A stretch of DNA of 32,728 nt from Candidatus Neoanaerotignum galli (GTDB lineage Bacteria > Bacillota > Clostridia > Lachnospirales > Anaerotignaceae), in the NCBI GenBank assembly GCA_904381335.1, contig CAJFIN010000012.1, forward strand, positions 1 through 32,728, in the 5' to 3' direction. Under the pieces are notes generated by a model. It saw only the letters and a program-made list of their open reading frames with translations, made no database searches and was not told the DNA's origin. Below are positions 14,781 to 23,267 of this stretch, piece after piece. How positions within the stretch are numbered: position 1 is the first letter of the stretch; each line of letters opens with the position of its first letter. A program made the translations under genes and the position numbers.

Positions 14781-15522
14781 ATAATACCTTGGCCAAAAAA
14801 CTTTTGAGCCGGTCGCTTTTAGGATGAGAAAAGATTTCCTTTGGCGTTGCATCTTCCACCACTTTTCCGCTATCCAAAAACATCACTCGGCTGGCAACTT
14901 CTTTGGCAAAACCCATTTCATGGGTGACCACTACCATCGTCATATTCTCCTGTGCCAACTGCTTCATCACTTCCAGCACTTCACCCACCATTTCCGGGTC
15001 TAAAGCACTGGTGGGTTCATCAAATAACATCACTTCTGGCTGCATACAAAGCGCCCGCACAATGGCAATCCGCTGCTTTTGTCCCCCTGACAACTGGGCG
15101 GGATAGGCATTAGCCCGATCCTCAAGACCAACCCGCTTTAATAGCCGCATCGCCAGCTCGGTTGCCTCTTGCTCTGATTTTTTCTGAAGTTTCATGGGCG
15201 CAATGGTCATATTTTTCAGTATCGTCATATGAGGGAAGAGATTAAAATGCTGAAACACCATTCCCATCTTCTGCCGATGTACATTGATATCCACCTTTTC
15301 ATCGGTAATATCTACACCTTCAAAAATAACCTGGCCGCCAGTGGGTTCTTCCAGCAAGTTTAAACAACGCAAAAAGGTGCTTTTGCCAGAACCGGAAGGT
15401 CCAATCACAACCACCACTTCGCCTTTATGAATGGTGGTAGAAATCCCGTCCAAGGCTTTAATCTTGCCCCCGTTATAATACTTTTCCAGATTTTTTACTT
15501 CGATCATTACTTCACCGGTCAC
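14779..15522 (-). CDS. Polar amino acid ABC transporter ATP-binding protein (GlnQ/ArtM type)
   Basis: 247 residues, the ATPase of a polar amino acid importer. Walker [10 protein letters not shown] at 41-49, Q-loop [13 protein letters not shown], signature [15 protein letters not shown], Walker [15 protein letters not shown], and H-loop [10 protein letters not shown] are all intact. The start is uncertain: GTG at 15522 has a strong AAAGGAGG ten bases upstream (inside the permease end), while the ATG at 15507 begins [11 protein letters not shown] with a weaker GGTGA. I kept the GTG. It overlaps the permease gene by 11 bases and is the last gene of the three-gene importer. Confidence 0.94.
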   Translation of the reverse strand: MTGEVMIEVKNLEKYYNGGKIKALDGISTTIHKGEVVVVIGPSGSGKSTFLRCLNLLEEPTGGQVIFEGVDITDEKVDINVHRQKMGMVFQHFNLFPHMTILKNMTIAPMKLQKKSEQEATELAMRLLKRVGLEDRANAYPAQLSGGQKQRIAIVRALCMQPEVMLFDEPTSALDPEMVGEVLEVMKQLAQENMTMVVVTHEMGFAKEVASRVMFLDSGKVVEDATPKEIFSHPKSDRLKSFLAKVL

Positions 15523-16306
15523 TGTTTTTCATCCTCCTTTCAAATATGCTCAGGAGTTTCGTCAGCGCCAATACCAGCACCAAGTAGATGGCAGCCAAGC
15601 TGATGTAAGATACCAAGGTGGTATAATTCGTGCTGACAATGATCTGGGCCCCTTTTGTCAGATCGTTTAAGCCAATCACAGTGGCAACGGAAGTCTCCTT
15701 CAGCAGCGTAATCAACTCATTGCCCAAAGCCGGCAGGATATTCTTAATGGCCTGGGGGATGATGATATATCGCATGGTTTGGCCATAATTAAACCCCAAA
15801 GACCGGCCAGCCTCCATCTGTCCCTGGTCAATGGATTGAATCCCGGATCGAATGATTTCTGCCACATATGCACCAGAGTTAAGACCAAAAGTAATGGTAG
15901 CGCACCGAAGCAATTCCTCCTGACCACGAGGTACCATCACCACAAAGCACATGATCAAAAGCTGCACGATCATTGGCGTTCCTCGCACCACTGTTAAATA
16001 GAGCTTGGAGAGGGCATTTAAAATTCGCAGTGCCACCGGCGGCTTTTTTCGGGATGAATCATGTGCCGACCGAATCACAGCAATGAGCACACCAATCACC
16101 ACACCAATGACAAGCGCACCTAAAGTAGCCAAAATGGTTACCTTCAGGCCATCTGTAAAATAGTGCCAATTATCATTCATAATCCAAGTCTGGTAAAGCT
16201 GATAAAATATATTTTGTATTCCCTCTGGGGCATTTTGCAGCCAGGATGGCGTTGTGGAAAGCCATTGGGCCATCTTTTCACTGATTGCAAGCATCACCGT
16301 TGACAA
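15512..16306 (-). CDS. Polar amino acid ABC transporter permease (HisM/GlnP family)
   Basis: 264 residues. A first amphipathic stretch precedes transmembrane helices near 60-80, 105-125, and several in the C-terminal half. The EAA loop that docks the ATPase reads [23 protein letters not shown], and [17 protein letters not shown] is the typical conserved segment. The start probably is TTG at 16306, with AAGGAGG six bases upstream; an ATG at 16339 precedes that SD and another at 16294 is too far from it. It is separated from the binding-protein gene by an intrinsic terminator that likely lowers its expression relative to the binding protein. Confidence 0.92.
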   Translation of the reverse strand: MSTVMLAISEKMAQWLSTTPSWLQNAPEGIQNIFYQLYQTWIMNDNWHYFTDGLKVTILATLGALVIGVVIGVLIAVIRSAHDSSRKKPPVALRILNALSKLYLTVVRGTPMIVQLLIMCFVVMVPRGQEELLRCATITFGLNSGAYVAEIIRSGIQSIDQGQMEAGRSLGFNYGQTMRYIIIPQAIKNILPALGNELITLLKETSVATVIGLNDLTKGAQIIVSTNYTTLVSYISLAAIYLVLVLALTKLLSIFERRMKNSDR

Positions 16307-16372
16307 ATTGCTGCCTCCTTCGTTTCTTTTCCATCTCATTTCTCATGCTAGCCATACAGGTAAACAAATAGG

Positions 16373-16403
16373 AAAAAAGGCGCAGCCGAAGTTGCGCCTT
16401 TTT
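16373..16403 (-). terminator. Intercistronic terminator between binding protein and permease
   Basis: Minus-strand hairpin AAGGCGCA / TGCGCCTT with an eight-base loop and a T6 tract. Its position after the binding-protein gene fits partial termination, giving excess binding protein over the membrane parts. Confidence 0.82.
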
Positions 16404-16454
16404 GATCTAATTATGCTGCTACCATTTGCTGCCGTTTGCTGCGCATGATGGGTC

Positions 16455-17345
16455 TTATTCGTGGATATATTCTCCAATGATCTTATCCAGCGTGCCGTCA
16501 CTTTCCAGTTCTTCCAAAGCGTTATTTAAAGCGTCCAGCAATGCGTCATTTCCTTTGGCAACGCCAATGGCATAATCCTCCACGGCAAATTCCGTATCCA
16601 AAATTTTCAGGCCAGGATTTGCTTCTACATAAGCTTTGGCAGGCTCATTATCGATAACTACGCAGTCCACCTGTCCATTTTTCAGTGCTTCTACTGCCAA
16701 AGGGCCACTAGAAAACTTTTGTACGTTCTCTTCGCCATAACCACCGTTTTCCGGCGTATCGGAGCAATAAATATCTCCGGTAGTGCCCTGCTGTACACCG
16801 ATCAGTTTGCCTTGCAGGTCATCAATGGATGTAATATCGCTATCTTCCGGTACAATAACCACTTGCACCCCGGTGGCATAGCTATTGGTAAAGTCCATAT
16901 TTTCTTCCCGTTCCGGCGTCACAGTCACACCAGCCATAACCATATCTGCCTGGCCCGTCTGCACGGCTGCTAAAGCGCTGTCAAATTCCATATCATTGAT
17001 TTGCAGGGTCAAACCCATCTTATCTGCAATGGCGGCAGCCACATCCGCATCAATACCCACAATGGTATCACCATCATAATATTCATAAGGAGGGAACGTG
17101 GCATTGGTGCTCATAATCAGCATACCTTCTTCTAAGGTTACATTTTCTGCAGCCACTTCTTCGCTAGTGGTATCATTTTCTGCAACTTCTTCTTGTACCT
17201 CTTCTTCCGCTGCTTCTTCGGTGGTTTCTTCTTGGGTCTGGGCAGCAGATTCTGTGGAGGTTTCTTCTGTAGAGGAAGAACAGCCCGCGCCAAATACCAT
17301 GGCGCCAATCACTAAAGCAGCAATCCATTTCCTATTTACTTTCAT
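16455..17345 (-). CDS. Polar amino acid ABC transporter substrate-binding lipoprotein (SBP_bac_3)
   Basis: 296 residues. A lipoprotein signal ends in the lipobox FGAGC with the modified cysteine at 22. A Glu/Thr/Ser-rich linker (about 24-70) follows, unusually long and acidic. The SBP_bac_3 domain covers the rest: MSTNATFPPYEYYDGDTIVGIDADVAAAIADKMG holds the family signature GIDADVAAAIA, and MAGVTVTPEREENMDFTNSY, IGVQQGTTGD and CVVIDNEPAKAYV are typical. Family members bind His, Arg, Gln, cystine or similar; the ligand here is not evident. SD AGGAGAG precedes the ATG at 17345 and a good promoter lies upstream. Confidence 0.95.
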   Translation of the reverse strand: MKVNRKWIAALVIGAMVFGAGCSSSTEETSTESAAQTQEETTEEAAEEEVQEEVAENDTTSEEVAAENVTLEEGMLIMSTNATFPPYEYYDGDTIVGIDADVAAAIADKMGLTLQINDMEFDSALAAVQTGQADMVMAGVTVTPEREENMDFTNSYATGVQVVIVPEDSDITSIDDLQGKLIGVQQGTTGDIYCSDTPENGGYGEENVQKFSSGPLAVEALKNGQVDCVVIDNEPAKAYVEANPGLKILDTEFAVEDYAIGVAKGNDALLDALNNALEELESDGTLDKIIGEYIHE

Positions 17346-17398
17346 TTCTACTCTCTCCTTTTCTTTTTTGTCATTGGGGCTCCTTAAGCTCGTATGGA

Positions 17399-17427
17399 AT
17401 TATACCGTATGCACAACGAAAAAGCAA
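17399..17427 (-). promoter_or_regulatory. Sigma-A promoter of the amino acid importer operon
   Basis: Minus strand TTGCTT (17422-17427), 17-base spacer, perfect TATAAT (17399-17404), about 54 bases upstream of the binding-protein ATG. Confidence 0.8.
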
Positions 17428-17483
17428 GTCTTATTTTGGCTAATTTTGTATATAAAATGCATTTTTTTGAATTTTTTTTATTT

Positions 17484-18725
17484 TTATTCATTTGTAACTT
17501 TTGTGTCGATATACTGGGTTTTGGTTTTAGAATAAATGATCTTCTGTTCACTATAAAGCCCAATGTATCCACTAAGCATATAGCTAACAGCACAAATGAG
17601 AGCAAAAAAAGGTAAGCCTCGGCTGCCAAATAATTCCACGCTCAGCAGCATCGAGCTGATGGGGCAGTTTGTGACCCCACAGAACACAGCCACCATCCCC
17701 ATCGCCGCCCCAAAGGAAGGGGTTAAGCCCAGTAAAACGCCAACCACACAGCCAAAAGTGGCGCCCACAAAAAAGCTGGGCACAATTTCGCCGCCCTTAA
17801 ACCCGGCGCCAAGGCAAAGGGCCGTCAATAATATCTTAATGATAAACGCCCAAGGCACGGCCTCTCCTTCCAGCGCCCGAGCCACCACATCCATGCCACC
17901 GCCGGTATAATCATTGGTGCCTAGAAGAAGGGTCATAAACAGCATTGCCATACCGCCATAGATCACTTTTGCATAGGCATTAGGAAACCATTGTTTTAGC
18001 AAAAAAAACACCTTATGCATGATAATACAAAATAACATACTCAGCAGCGCACATAAAATCCCCAGTACAATCACCTGAAGGATACTTTTTCCGCCAATCA
18101 CAGGGACTCCCGTCAAAAAAAAGCTTTCTCCGCTGATCCCTAGCCACTGGGTTACCATCCGCGCCGCCACCGCCGACAAGATACAGGGCACCAGGGCAGA
18201 ATAATGCATGATACCGATACTGGTTACTTCAATGGAAAAAATTGCAGCTGTAATCGGCGTGCCAAACAAGGCAGAAAAGCAAGCACTCATACCACACATC
18301 GTTATCGTGTGGCTGTCTCTGTCATCCAAGTGCATCCATTGTCCCAGTTTGGCAGCAATGCTGCCTCCCAACTGTAAGGCCGCTCCCTCCCGGCCCACAC
18401 TGGCGCCCACAAAATGGCTTAACACAGTGGATACAAAAATCAACGGCGCTGTCACCCAAGGCAGTTGTTCTTTCGATCGAATCGAAATCAATACATAGTT
18501 TGTTCCCTTATCATTTTTCCCAAAGCGTTGATAGAGAAAGACGATCAAAATTCCTGCCACAGGCAGCAAAAATAACGGCCATCCTGTTCTAATCCGGTAG
18601 GCAACTGCCACATCTATTGCGCCTCGAAACGCGCCTCCCGCTAAACCAACCACTATGCCCACTACCATGGCAATGAGTATCCATTTTATAAATGCCCGAA
18701 AGTCCTCTTTCACACCCAAAAACAT
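17484..18725 (-). CDS. CLC-family anion channel/antiporter (possibly CLC-F-like)
   Basis: 413 residues with about ten or more hydrophobic segments. The CLC signature GREG is at 111-114 with the gating glutamate E113, followed by ALQLGGSIAAKLGQW; the later GGEIVPSFFVGATFG matches the family GxFxP region. The usual GSGIP segment is replaced by KGTNYVL (about 73-79) and the GREGP proline is alanine. Both differences also distance it from the chloride channels and recall fluoride-exporting CLC-F proteins, but I do not see a fluoride riboswitch upstream. The ATG at 18725 has GGGG eleven bases away. It appears monocistronic. Chloride versus fluoride specificity is unresolved. Confidence 0.88.
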   Translation of the reverse strand: MFLGVKEDFRAFIKWILIAMVVGIVVGLAGGAFRGAIDVAVAYRIRTGWPLFLLPVAGILIVFLYQRFGKNDKGTNYVLISIRSKEQLPWVTAPLIFVSTVLSHFVGASVGREGAALQLGGSIAAKLGQWMHLDDRDSHTITMCGMSACFSALFGTPITAAIFSIEVTSIGIMHYSALVPCILSAVAARMVTQWLGISGESFFLTGVPVIGGKSILQVIVLGILCALLSMLFCIIMHKVFFLLKQWFPNAYAKVIYGGMAMLFMTLLLGTNDYTGGGMDVVARALEGEAVPWAFIIKILLTALCLGAGFKGGEIVPSFFVGATFGCVVGVLLGLTPSFGAAMGMVAVFCGVTNCPISSMLLSVELFGSRGLPFFALICAVSYMLSGYIGLYSEQKIIYSKTKTQYIDTKVTNE

Positions 18726-18880
18726 CCTTTCTTTTTCCCCTTGTTTCCGCTGATGCCCGTTATCTGCTGCCTTACCTCATGGCAGACGCAATTTTTTCCT
18801 CAAAAAACGATATGCCAAAACCGTTTTTACCATCTTGTCTTTCTGCTATAAAAACATCCAATACCTTACCAAAAGCTCCC

Positions 18881-18901
18881 GTTTGCCTGTCTCAGGCAAA
18901 C
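18881..18901. repeat. Perfect 9-bp inverted repeat downstream of malY-like gene
   Basis: GTTTGCCTG / CAGGCAAAC with a three-base loop. It lies 100 bases after the lyase stop (minus strand) and lacks a strong T tract, so terminator or regulatory role is open. The rest of 18726-19002 shows no gene and no clear promoter. Confidence 0.55.
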
Positions 18902-19002
18902 CAGAAGAGATCCTATCTGTTTTTCTTTCCCTTTTTTCCATCAGACAGCCCGGTCATTTTGCTGCCCTTAAAAAATATTGCCTCCCCTAACTTGAATCAG
19001 CT

Positions 19003-20172
19003 TCATCGAAACGTATGCAAAATACGCGCCACTCCCTCTTCCAACGTCTGTTTCGGACAAGCTGCATTCAGCCGGAAAAAGCCGGCTGCTTTTTCCGAAA
19101 ACATCCGTCCATCATTCAGCCATACTTTCGCTTCTTGCAATAATTTCCGATTGATTTCCCTGGCTTCTAAACCTGTATTTCGCAGATCTAACCATAGCAA
19201 ATACGTTGCTCCAGGCATGGTGGTTTTCACCATAGAGGACTGGTTCAATTTATCCACAGCCTCCCGCAGATTTGCCATCAGATATGTCCTTAAGGCTTGA
19301 TACCAATCCTCACCATGCTGGTATGCCGCTTCACAGGCCACTAATCCCAAGATATTTTCCTCCCCATATCCCGTTGCAGCCTTTTCCGCTTGAAAGGCAT
19401 CGCGCATTTTCTGATTTGGAATGAGAATATTGGCAATCTGAAGGCCTGCCAGGTTAAATGTTTTACTAGGAGAAGTGCAGGTGATGATCTGCTGCGCCAA
19501 TGCTGGGCATGCCTGACACAACATGGTATGCCCCTCCGGCGTCCATGTTAAGTCTGCATGGATTTCATCGCTTACCACTGTAACGCCATATCGTTTACAA
19601 AGTTCACCCACCTCCTGCAGTTCTGATATTTGCCATACCCGCCCCATGGGATTATGGGGATGGCAAAACAAAAATAGTTTTACCCCATGACGGCGGATTT
19701 TTTCCTCCAGATCCACAAGATCCATATGACAGGTGCATCCATCTAATATCAAATCATTTGGAACCATACGGCGGCCATTGGATTCGATCATTTTTTTAAA
19801 TGGATGATATACCGGCTGCTGGATCAGCACTGCATCACCTGGTGCAGTAAACGCACGAATGGCCGTTGCTAAAGCAAACACCACACTGGGCGATGTTACA
19901 ATGGCGTTCGGGTTCAGATCATAGCCATACCTGCGGCCCATCCATGATACCACTGCCGCCCGATAATGCGCCGAAGGGAGGGCATAGCCAAAAATCCCTT
20001 GTACCACCCAGGGCGCTAATGCCGCTCGAATCTCCGGCGCCGTACCAAAATCCATATCCGCTACCCATAGCGGCAAACAATCCTCTGGTATTCCTCTGGC
20101 AGCGACAGCATCATATTTTAAACTCATGGTGTTTTTCCGGTTTACAATGGTATCAAAATCATATGGCTCCAT
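19003..20172 (-). CDS. MalY/PatB family aminotransferase (cystathionine beta-lyase-type C-S lyase)
   Basis: 389 residues, PLP fold type I. LPLWVADMDFGTAPEIRAAL at 33-52 is the hallmark of the MalY/PatB subfamily; other landmarks are YHPF at about 122-125, HPHNPMGRVW near 171-180, SDEIHADLTW near 201-210, and the PLP Schiff-base lysine K237 in CTSPSKTFNLAGLQ. Enzymes of this group cleave cystathionine or cysteine conjugates, releasing homocysteine or thiols with pyruvate and ammonia; some are mainly regulatory. The ATG at 20172 has AAAGGAGG six bases upstream; 13 further codons upstream lack support. A strong promoter overlapped by a palindrome suggests tight control. Confidence 0.9.
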   Translation of the reverse strand: MEPYDFDTIVNRKNTMSLKYDAVAARGIPEDCLPLWVADMDFGTAPEIRAALAPWVVQGIFGYALPSAHYRAAVVSWMGRRYGYDLNPNAIVTSPSVVFALATAIRAFTAPGDAVLIQQPVYHPFKKMIESNGRRMVPNDLILDGCTCHMDLVDLEEKIRRHGVKLFLFCHPHNPMGRVWQISELQEVGELCKRYGVTVVSDEIHADLTWTPEGHTMLCQACPALAQQIITCTSPSKTFNLAGLQIANILIPNQKMRDAFQAEKAATGYGEENILGLVACEAAYQHGEDWYQALRTYLMANLREAVDKLNQSSMVKTTMPGATYLLWLDLRNTGLEAREINRKLLQEAKVWLNDGRMFSEKAAGFFRLNAACPKQTLEEGVARILHTFR

Positions 20173-20318
20173 CCGCGTCCTCCTTTCAAACGCATGCCTT
20201 CCGTAACTCAATTCAAAAAAACTCTCGGATTGCTTCTTTTTCGTGCAATACCACTTTCTATCTTGTCATTCGCCCCTTTATACAACCTTTCCTCCACTAG
20301 CATCTCATTTTTCTCCCT

Positions 20319-20347
20319 TTTATATCATAATTCAAGACTTTTTTCAA
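20319..20347 (-). promoter_or_regulatory. Sigma-A promoter of the malY-like gene
   Basis: Minus strand TTGAAA (20342-20347), 17-base spacer, TATAAA (20319-20324); both boxes match consensus at five of six bases. The rest of 20173-20438 holds no gene that I can support. Confidence 0.78.
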
Positions 20348-20359
20348 ACGATATCGTTT
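20346..20359. promoter_or_regulatory. Perfect 14-bp palindrome AAACGATATCGTTT, likely operator
   Basis: A fully self-complementary sequence overlapping the upstream end of the -35 box of the malY-like promoter. The CG-flanked A/T-rich form resembles operators of dimeric LacI/TetR-type repressors. No regulator gene is adjacent. Confidence 0.55.
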
Positions 20360-20437
20360 TTCATATGAACTTTTTCTTCCTCTTACCCCCTATGATAACA
20401 CAGGATACTAGGACAAGGATACCCCTCGATACCGCAT

Positions 20438-20476
20438 CAAAAATGGGCGGCACGCCAACAACTGCGTACCGCCCAA
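20438..20476 (-). terminator. Intrinsic terminator at the end of the opp-dehydrogenase-M20 cluster
   Basis: Minus strand TGGGCGGTACGC / GCGTGCCGCCCA (12-base arms, 20464-20475 and 20444-20455) with an eight-base loop, followed by TTTTTG. It closes the long transcript from the right. Confidence 0.9.
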
Positions 20477-20488
20477 CTAGCTTCAATT

Positions 20489-21751
20489 TTAGTCCACATG
20501 GTAGCAGATATCCCGGAACAAATCATCCGGAGAACCTGCGTATGGGGTAAAGGGGATGGGATCTGTATTTTCTAGGAAGGACAGCGCATAGCTAATATGG
20601 AAAGCAACCCCCAAAGGAAGTGCTGCTTCATCCAGATCAAAGGCTGGATTATGCAGCTCTGCACCACTGCCTAACGCTGGATTGGTAATACCCAGCATAC
20701 CAAATGCTGTGGGATAAAATGCCGTTGCAGAAGCAAAGCTTTCGGAGAAGGATTCCATGCCTAATTCTTCTCGTACATCATCACCCAAATATTTGGCTAT
20801 CCCACGGCGGCCAATCTCTACACACTGATCCACATTCACCACTGGCAATGTAGGCCCAACGGCATTGGTTACTTCATAGGTGCAGTCGTACGTTTTGCAA
20901 ACGCCATCGATCAGGCGCAAAAAGGTATTTTTCGCCTGCCAACCCACATCATGACGATAAAACCGGAACCCGCCAGCAAAGTCCAGACTATCTGGAATGA
21001 TATTTCGTTTGGAACCAGACTGTACTTTGCCAAAATTGAAGGAACACACTTCCTTGGCAGAAATATATTTAACAGGAATACTGGTCACTGCCTGATAAAT
21101 CGCAGCGAAGCAGTCAATGGGGCTATTGCATTTATCCGGTGCCGACCCATGACCACCTTGGCCATGCACTGTGACTTCAAATCCATAACCGCCGCTAGTA
21201 ATCGGGCCATAGTCCAAAGAGAGCTTTCCTGTCTGCATCCGAGGATTAACATGCATCGCAAATGCGCCATCCACCCGGATCTTATGTTCATATAAATACC
21301 GCAGCATATATAAAATTTTCCCGCCGGCTTCTTCCGACCGCTCAAAAAACAGCAGTACCCTGCCAGGCAATTCCTCTTTCATCTGCTGCAAAATCTTGGC
21401 TGCCCCCAACAGCATAGCTGTATGTCCATCATGCCCGCATAAGTGCGCTACACCAGGCACTTCAGAAAGCACTGGTTTTTTCTGCGCTAGATTGCACTCA
21501 CTTTCCTGGATGGTCAAGGCGTCCATATCAGCCCGCAGCATCACGGTCTTACTATTTTCATCTCCGCCGATAAAGCCGATGACGCCTCCTTTTGGCACCA
21601 CCACATACGCTATCCCAAATTCATCTAATCGGCTGCAAATAAATTTCACTGTTTCTTCTTCCTGACCGGATGGTTCCGGATGGGCATGCAGATGGCGGCG
21701 CCATGCCGTCAGGTTATCCTGCTCTGCTTTAGCCATGGCCAAAATATCCAT
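20489..21751 (-). CDS. M20 family metallo-amidohydrolase, copy 2
   Basis: 420 residues, M20D/HipO-type zinc hydrolase of N-acyl amino acids or similar amides. Metal-site motifs: VAHLCGHDGHTAMLLGAAKIL (C105, H107, D108 region), ERSEEAGG with E140-E141, the lid-domain HGQGGHGSAPDKCNSPIDC, KRNIIPDS, and the C-terminal ELHNPAFDLDEAALPLGVA with the last His ligand. The usual EDF motif reads ESF (GMESFSES). It starts MDILAMAKAE at the ATG at 21751 (AGGAGG seven bases upstream). It is a tandem paralog of 21822-23084: same length, same start and about 60 percent similar by eye. It is last in the cluster, before a strong terminator. Confidence 0.93.
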   Translation of the reverse strand: MDILAMAKAEQDNLTAWRRHLHAHPEPSGQEEETVKFICSRLDEFGIAYVVVPKGGVIGFIGGDENSKTVMLRADMDALTIQESECNLAQKKPVLSEVPGVAHLCGHDGHTAMLLGAAKILQQMKEELPGRVLLFFERSEEAGGKILYMLRYLYEHKIRVDGAFAMHVNPRMQTGKLSLDYGPITSGGYGFEVTVHGQGGHGSAPDKCNSPIDCFAAIYQAVTSIPVKYISAKEVCSFNFGKVQSGSKRNIIPDSLDFAGGFRFYRHDVGWQAKNTFLRLIDGVCKTYDCTYEVTNAVGPTLPVVNVDQCVEIGRRGIAKYLGDDVREELGMESFSESFASATAFYPTAFGMLGITNPALGSGAELHNPAFDLDEAALPLGVAFHISYALSFLENTDPIPFTPYAGSPDDLFRDICYHVD

Positions 21752-21788
21752 TGGTATTCCTCCTTTTAATTTCCTTTTCTTTACTGGC

Positions 21789-21818
21789 ATAGGGACACGA
21801 GCCCCCTGCTCCCCCTAT
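21789..21818. repeat. Intercistronic hairpin between the two M20 genes
   Basis: ATAGGG/CCCTAT outer arms with inner GAGC/GCTC arms in the 70-base spacer. There is no T tract on the minus strand, so a processing or stabilising stem is likelier than a terminator. Confidence 0.45.
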
Positions 21819-21821
21819 AGA

Positions 21822-23084
21822 TTAATTCACTTTATAGCAAATTTCCCGATAAAGATCATCTGGCGAACCTGGATATGGTTCATGATGAATTTCCTGGGTG
21901 TTCTGCAAAAACGCCAATGCATAAGAGATGTGCATAGCCGTTCCCAAATAGAGCACAGATTCATCAATATCAAACTCCGCGCTGTGATTTGGTGCACCAA
22001 TGCCTAATGCTTCATTCCGGATACCTAAAAACGCATATGCCCCGGGATAAATCCGCTGCGCAGCAGAAAAGCTCTCTGAGCCCACTTCCCGTTCCATATC
22101 TGTCAGCCGTTCTTGGCCAATATCTTTGGCAAATGCGGCTAAACCAATATCTACGCACTGCGGGTTATTCACTAGCGGCAGCGTGGGGCCCACGGAGTTG
22201 GTCACCTCATAGGTACACTCATATGTCTTACACACGCCATCCAACAACCGCAGGAATATCTCTTTCCCTTTTACGCCCACGGCATGATCAAAAAACCTCA
22301 TGCCACCAGCAAAATCCAGCTGATCGGGAATGATATTTCGCTTAGAGCCAGACTGCACTTTGCCAAAATTAAATGACAGCATCTCTTTTGCAGAAACGTA
22401 TTTTACCGGAATACTCATGAAGGCATGGTATAACGCTGCAAAACAATCAATGGGGCTATTGCATTTATCCGGCGCAGAGCCATGACCGCCTTTGCCATGG
22501 ATGGAAACTTCAAACCCGAAGCCTCCCGCATTTACCCCGCCGCTTTGCAGACTAATCTTACCTGCATCCAAATTGCCTTTCACATGCAGACCAAATACGC
22601 CATCGACACGGATTTTATGCTCATAAATATAGCGCAGCAAATACAAAATGTTTCCACCAGCTTCTTCTGCCCGTTCAAAAAATAGCATGACACGGCCATC
22701 AATCTCATCCTTATGCTCCTGCAGAATCTTTGCTGCAGCCAAAAGCATGGCGGTATGCGAATCATGCCCGCACACGTGGGCCGCACCTGGGACCTTGGAG
22801 ACACAGGTTTTCGGTCCTTTCAAATTATTGGGGTTTTCCTGTACTGGCAACGCATCCATATCCGCACGCAACATGACTGTTTTGCTATTTTCATCCCCGC
22901 CAATGAACCCCAGCACACCGCCTTTGGGTACATTGATATAGGAAACTCCATATTCCTCTAACTTCTTACAAACAAAAGCAACTGTTTCCTCTTCATGTTG
23001 GGATAGCTCCGGATGCTCATGGAGATAACGGCGATTTTTGACAATGTCCTCTTGTTGTTGTTTGGCCAGTGCTAAAATATCCAT
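21822..23084 (-). CDS. M20 family metallo-amidohydrolase, copy 1
   Basis: 420 residues. The domain order is the same as in the neighbouring paralog: N-terminal catalytic part with RADMDALPVQE, AAHVCGHDSHTAMLLAAAKIL (zinc ligands), ERAEEAGGNILYLLRYIYEHKIRVDG, then the dimerisation/lid domain with HGKGGHGSAPDKCNSPIDC, then the C-terminal catalytic part with VGSESFSAAQ and PNHSAEFDIDESVLYLG. The canonical GSEDF reads GSESF. All metal ligands look intact, so it is probably active. The ATG at 23084 has AGGAGG seven bases upstream; a 25-codon upstream frame crosses the terminator region and is unlikely. Likely role: amide or peptide bond cleavage of the imported compound. Confidence 0.93.
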   Translation of the reverse strand: MDILALAKQQQEDIVKNRRYLHEHPELSQHEEETVAFVCKKLEEYGVSYINVPKGGVLGFIGGDENSKTVMLRADMDALPVQENPNNLKGPKTCVSKVPGAAHVCGHDSHTAMLLAAAKILQEHKDEIDGRVMLFFERAEEAGGNILYLLRYIYEHKIRVDGVFGLHVKGNLDAGKISLQSGGVNAGGFGFEVSIHGKGGHGSAPDKCNSPIDCFAALYHAFMSIPVKYVSAKEMLSFNFGKVQSGSKRNIIPDQLDFAGGMRFFDHAVGVKGKEIFLRLLDGVCKTYECTYEVTNSVGPTLPLVNNPQCVDIGLAAFAKDIGQERLTDMEREVGSESFSAAQRIYPGAYAFLGIRNEALGIGAPNHSAEFDIDESVLYLGTAMHISYALAFLQNTQEIHHEPYPGSPDDLYREICYKVN

Positions 23085-23140
23085 ATGACAACCTCCTTTG
23101 CTCTGCCCACAGCGCAGGCAGAAAACCCATGTCTGCTTTA

Positions 23141-23193
23141 TAAAAAAATTGCCTGGCATTTCTCTGGCTTTCCGCCAAAGGAATACCAGGCAA
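23141..23193 (-). terminator. Terminator between the dehydrogenase genes and the M20 pair
   Basis: Minus strand TTGCCTGGTATT / AATGCCAGGCAA (23182-23193 and 23149-23160) with an inner hairpin-prone loop, followed by TTTTTTT. Because no clear promoter lies between it and the M20 genes, it may be a leaky attenuator rather than a hard stop. A small CCTTAT/ATAAGG hairpin lies at about 23199-23218. Confidence 0.82.
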
Positions 23194-23267
23194 TCTCTTA
23201 CCTTATGTTTTTATAAGGAAAAACCTGCATTTTGTTTCACGAAAGGTCTCTGTACCCAAGCAGTACC

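Noticed and set aside
18726-18840. Possible fluoride (crcB-type) riboswitch before the CLC gene
   Set aside because: I looked for the conserved GATGG...CTGATGACGCC pattern on the right strand and did not find it.
18692-19300. A 202-codon plus-strand frame crossing the ClC-malY spacer
   Set aside because: It overlaps the ends of two real genes, shows no domain, and has low-complexity composition.
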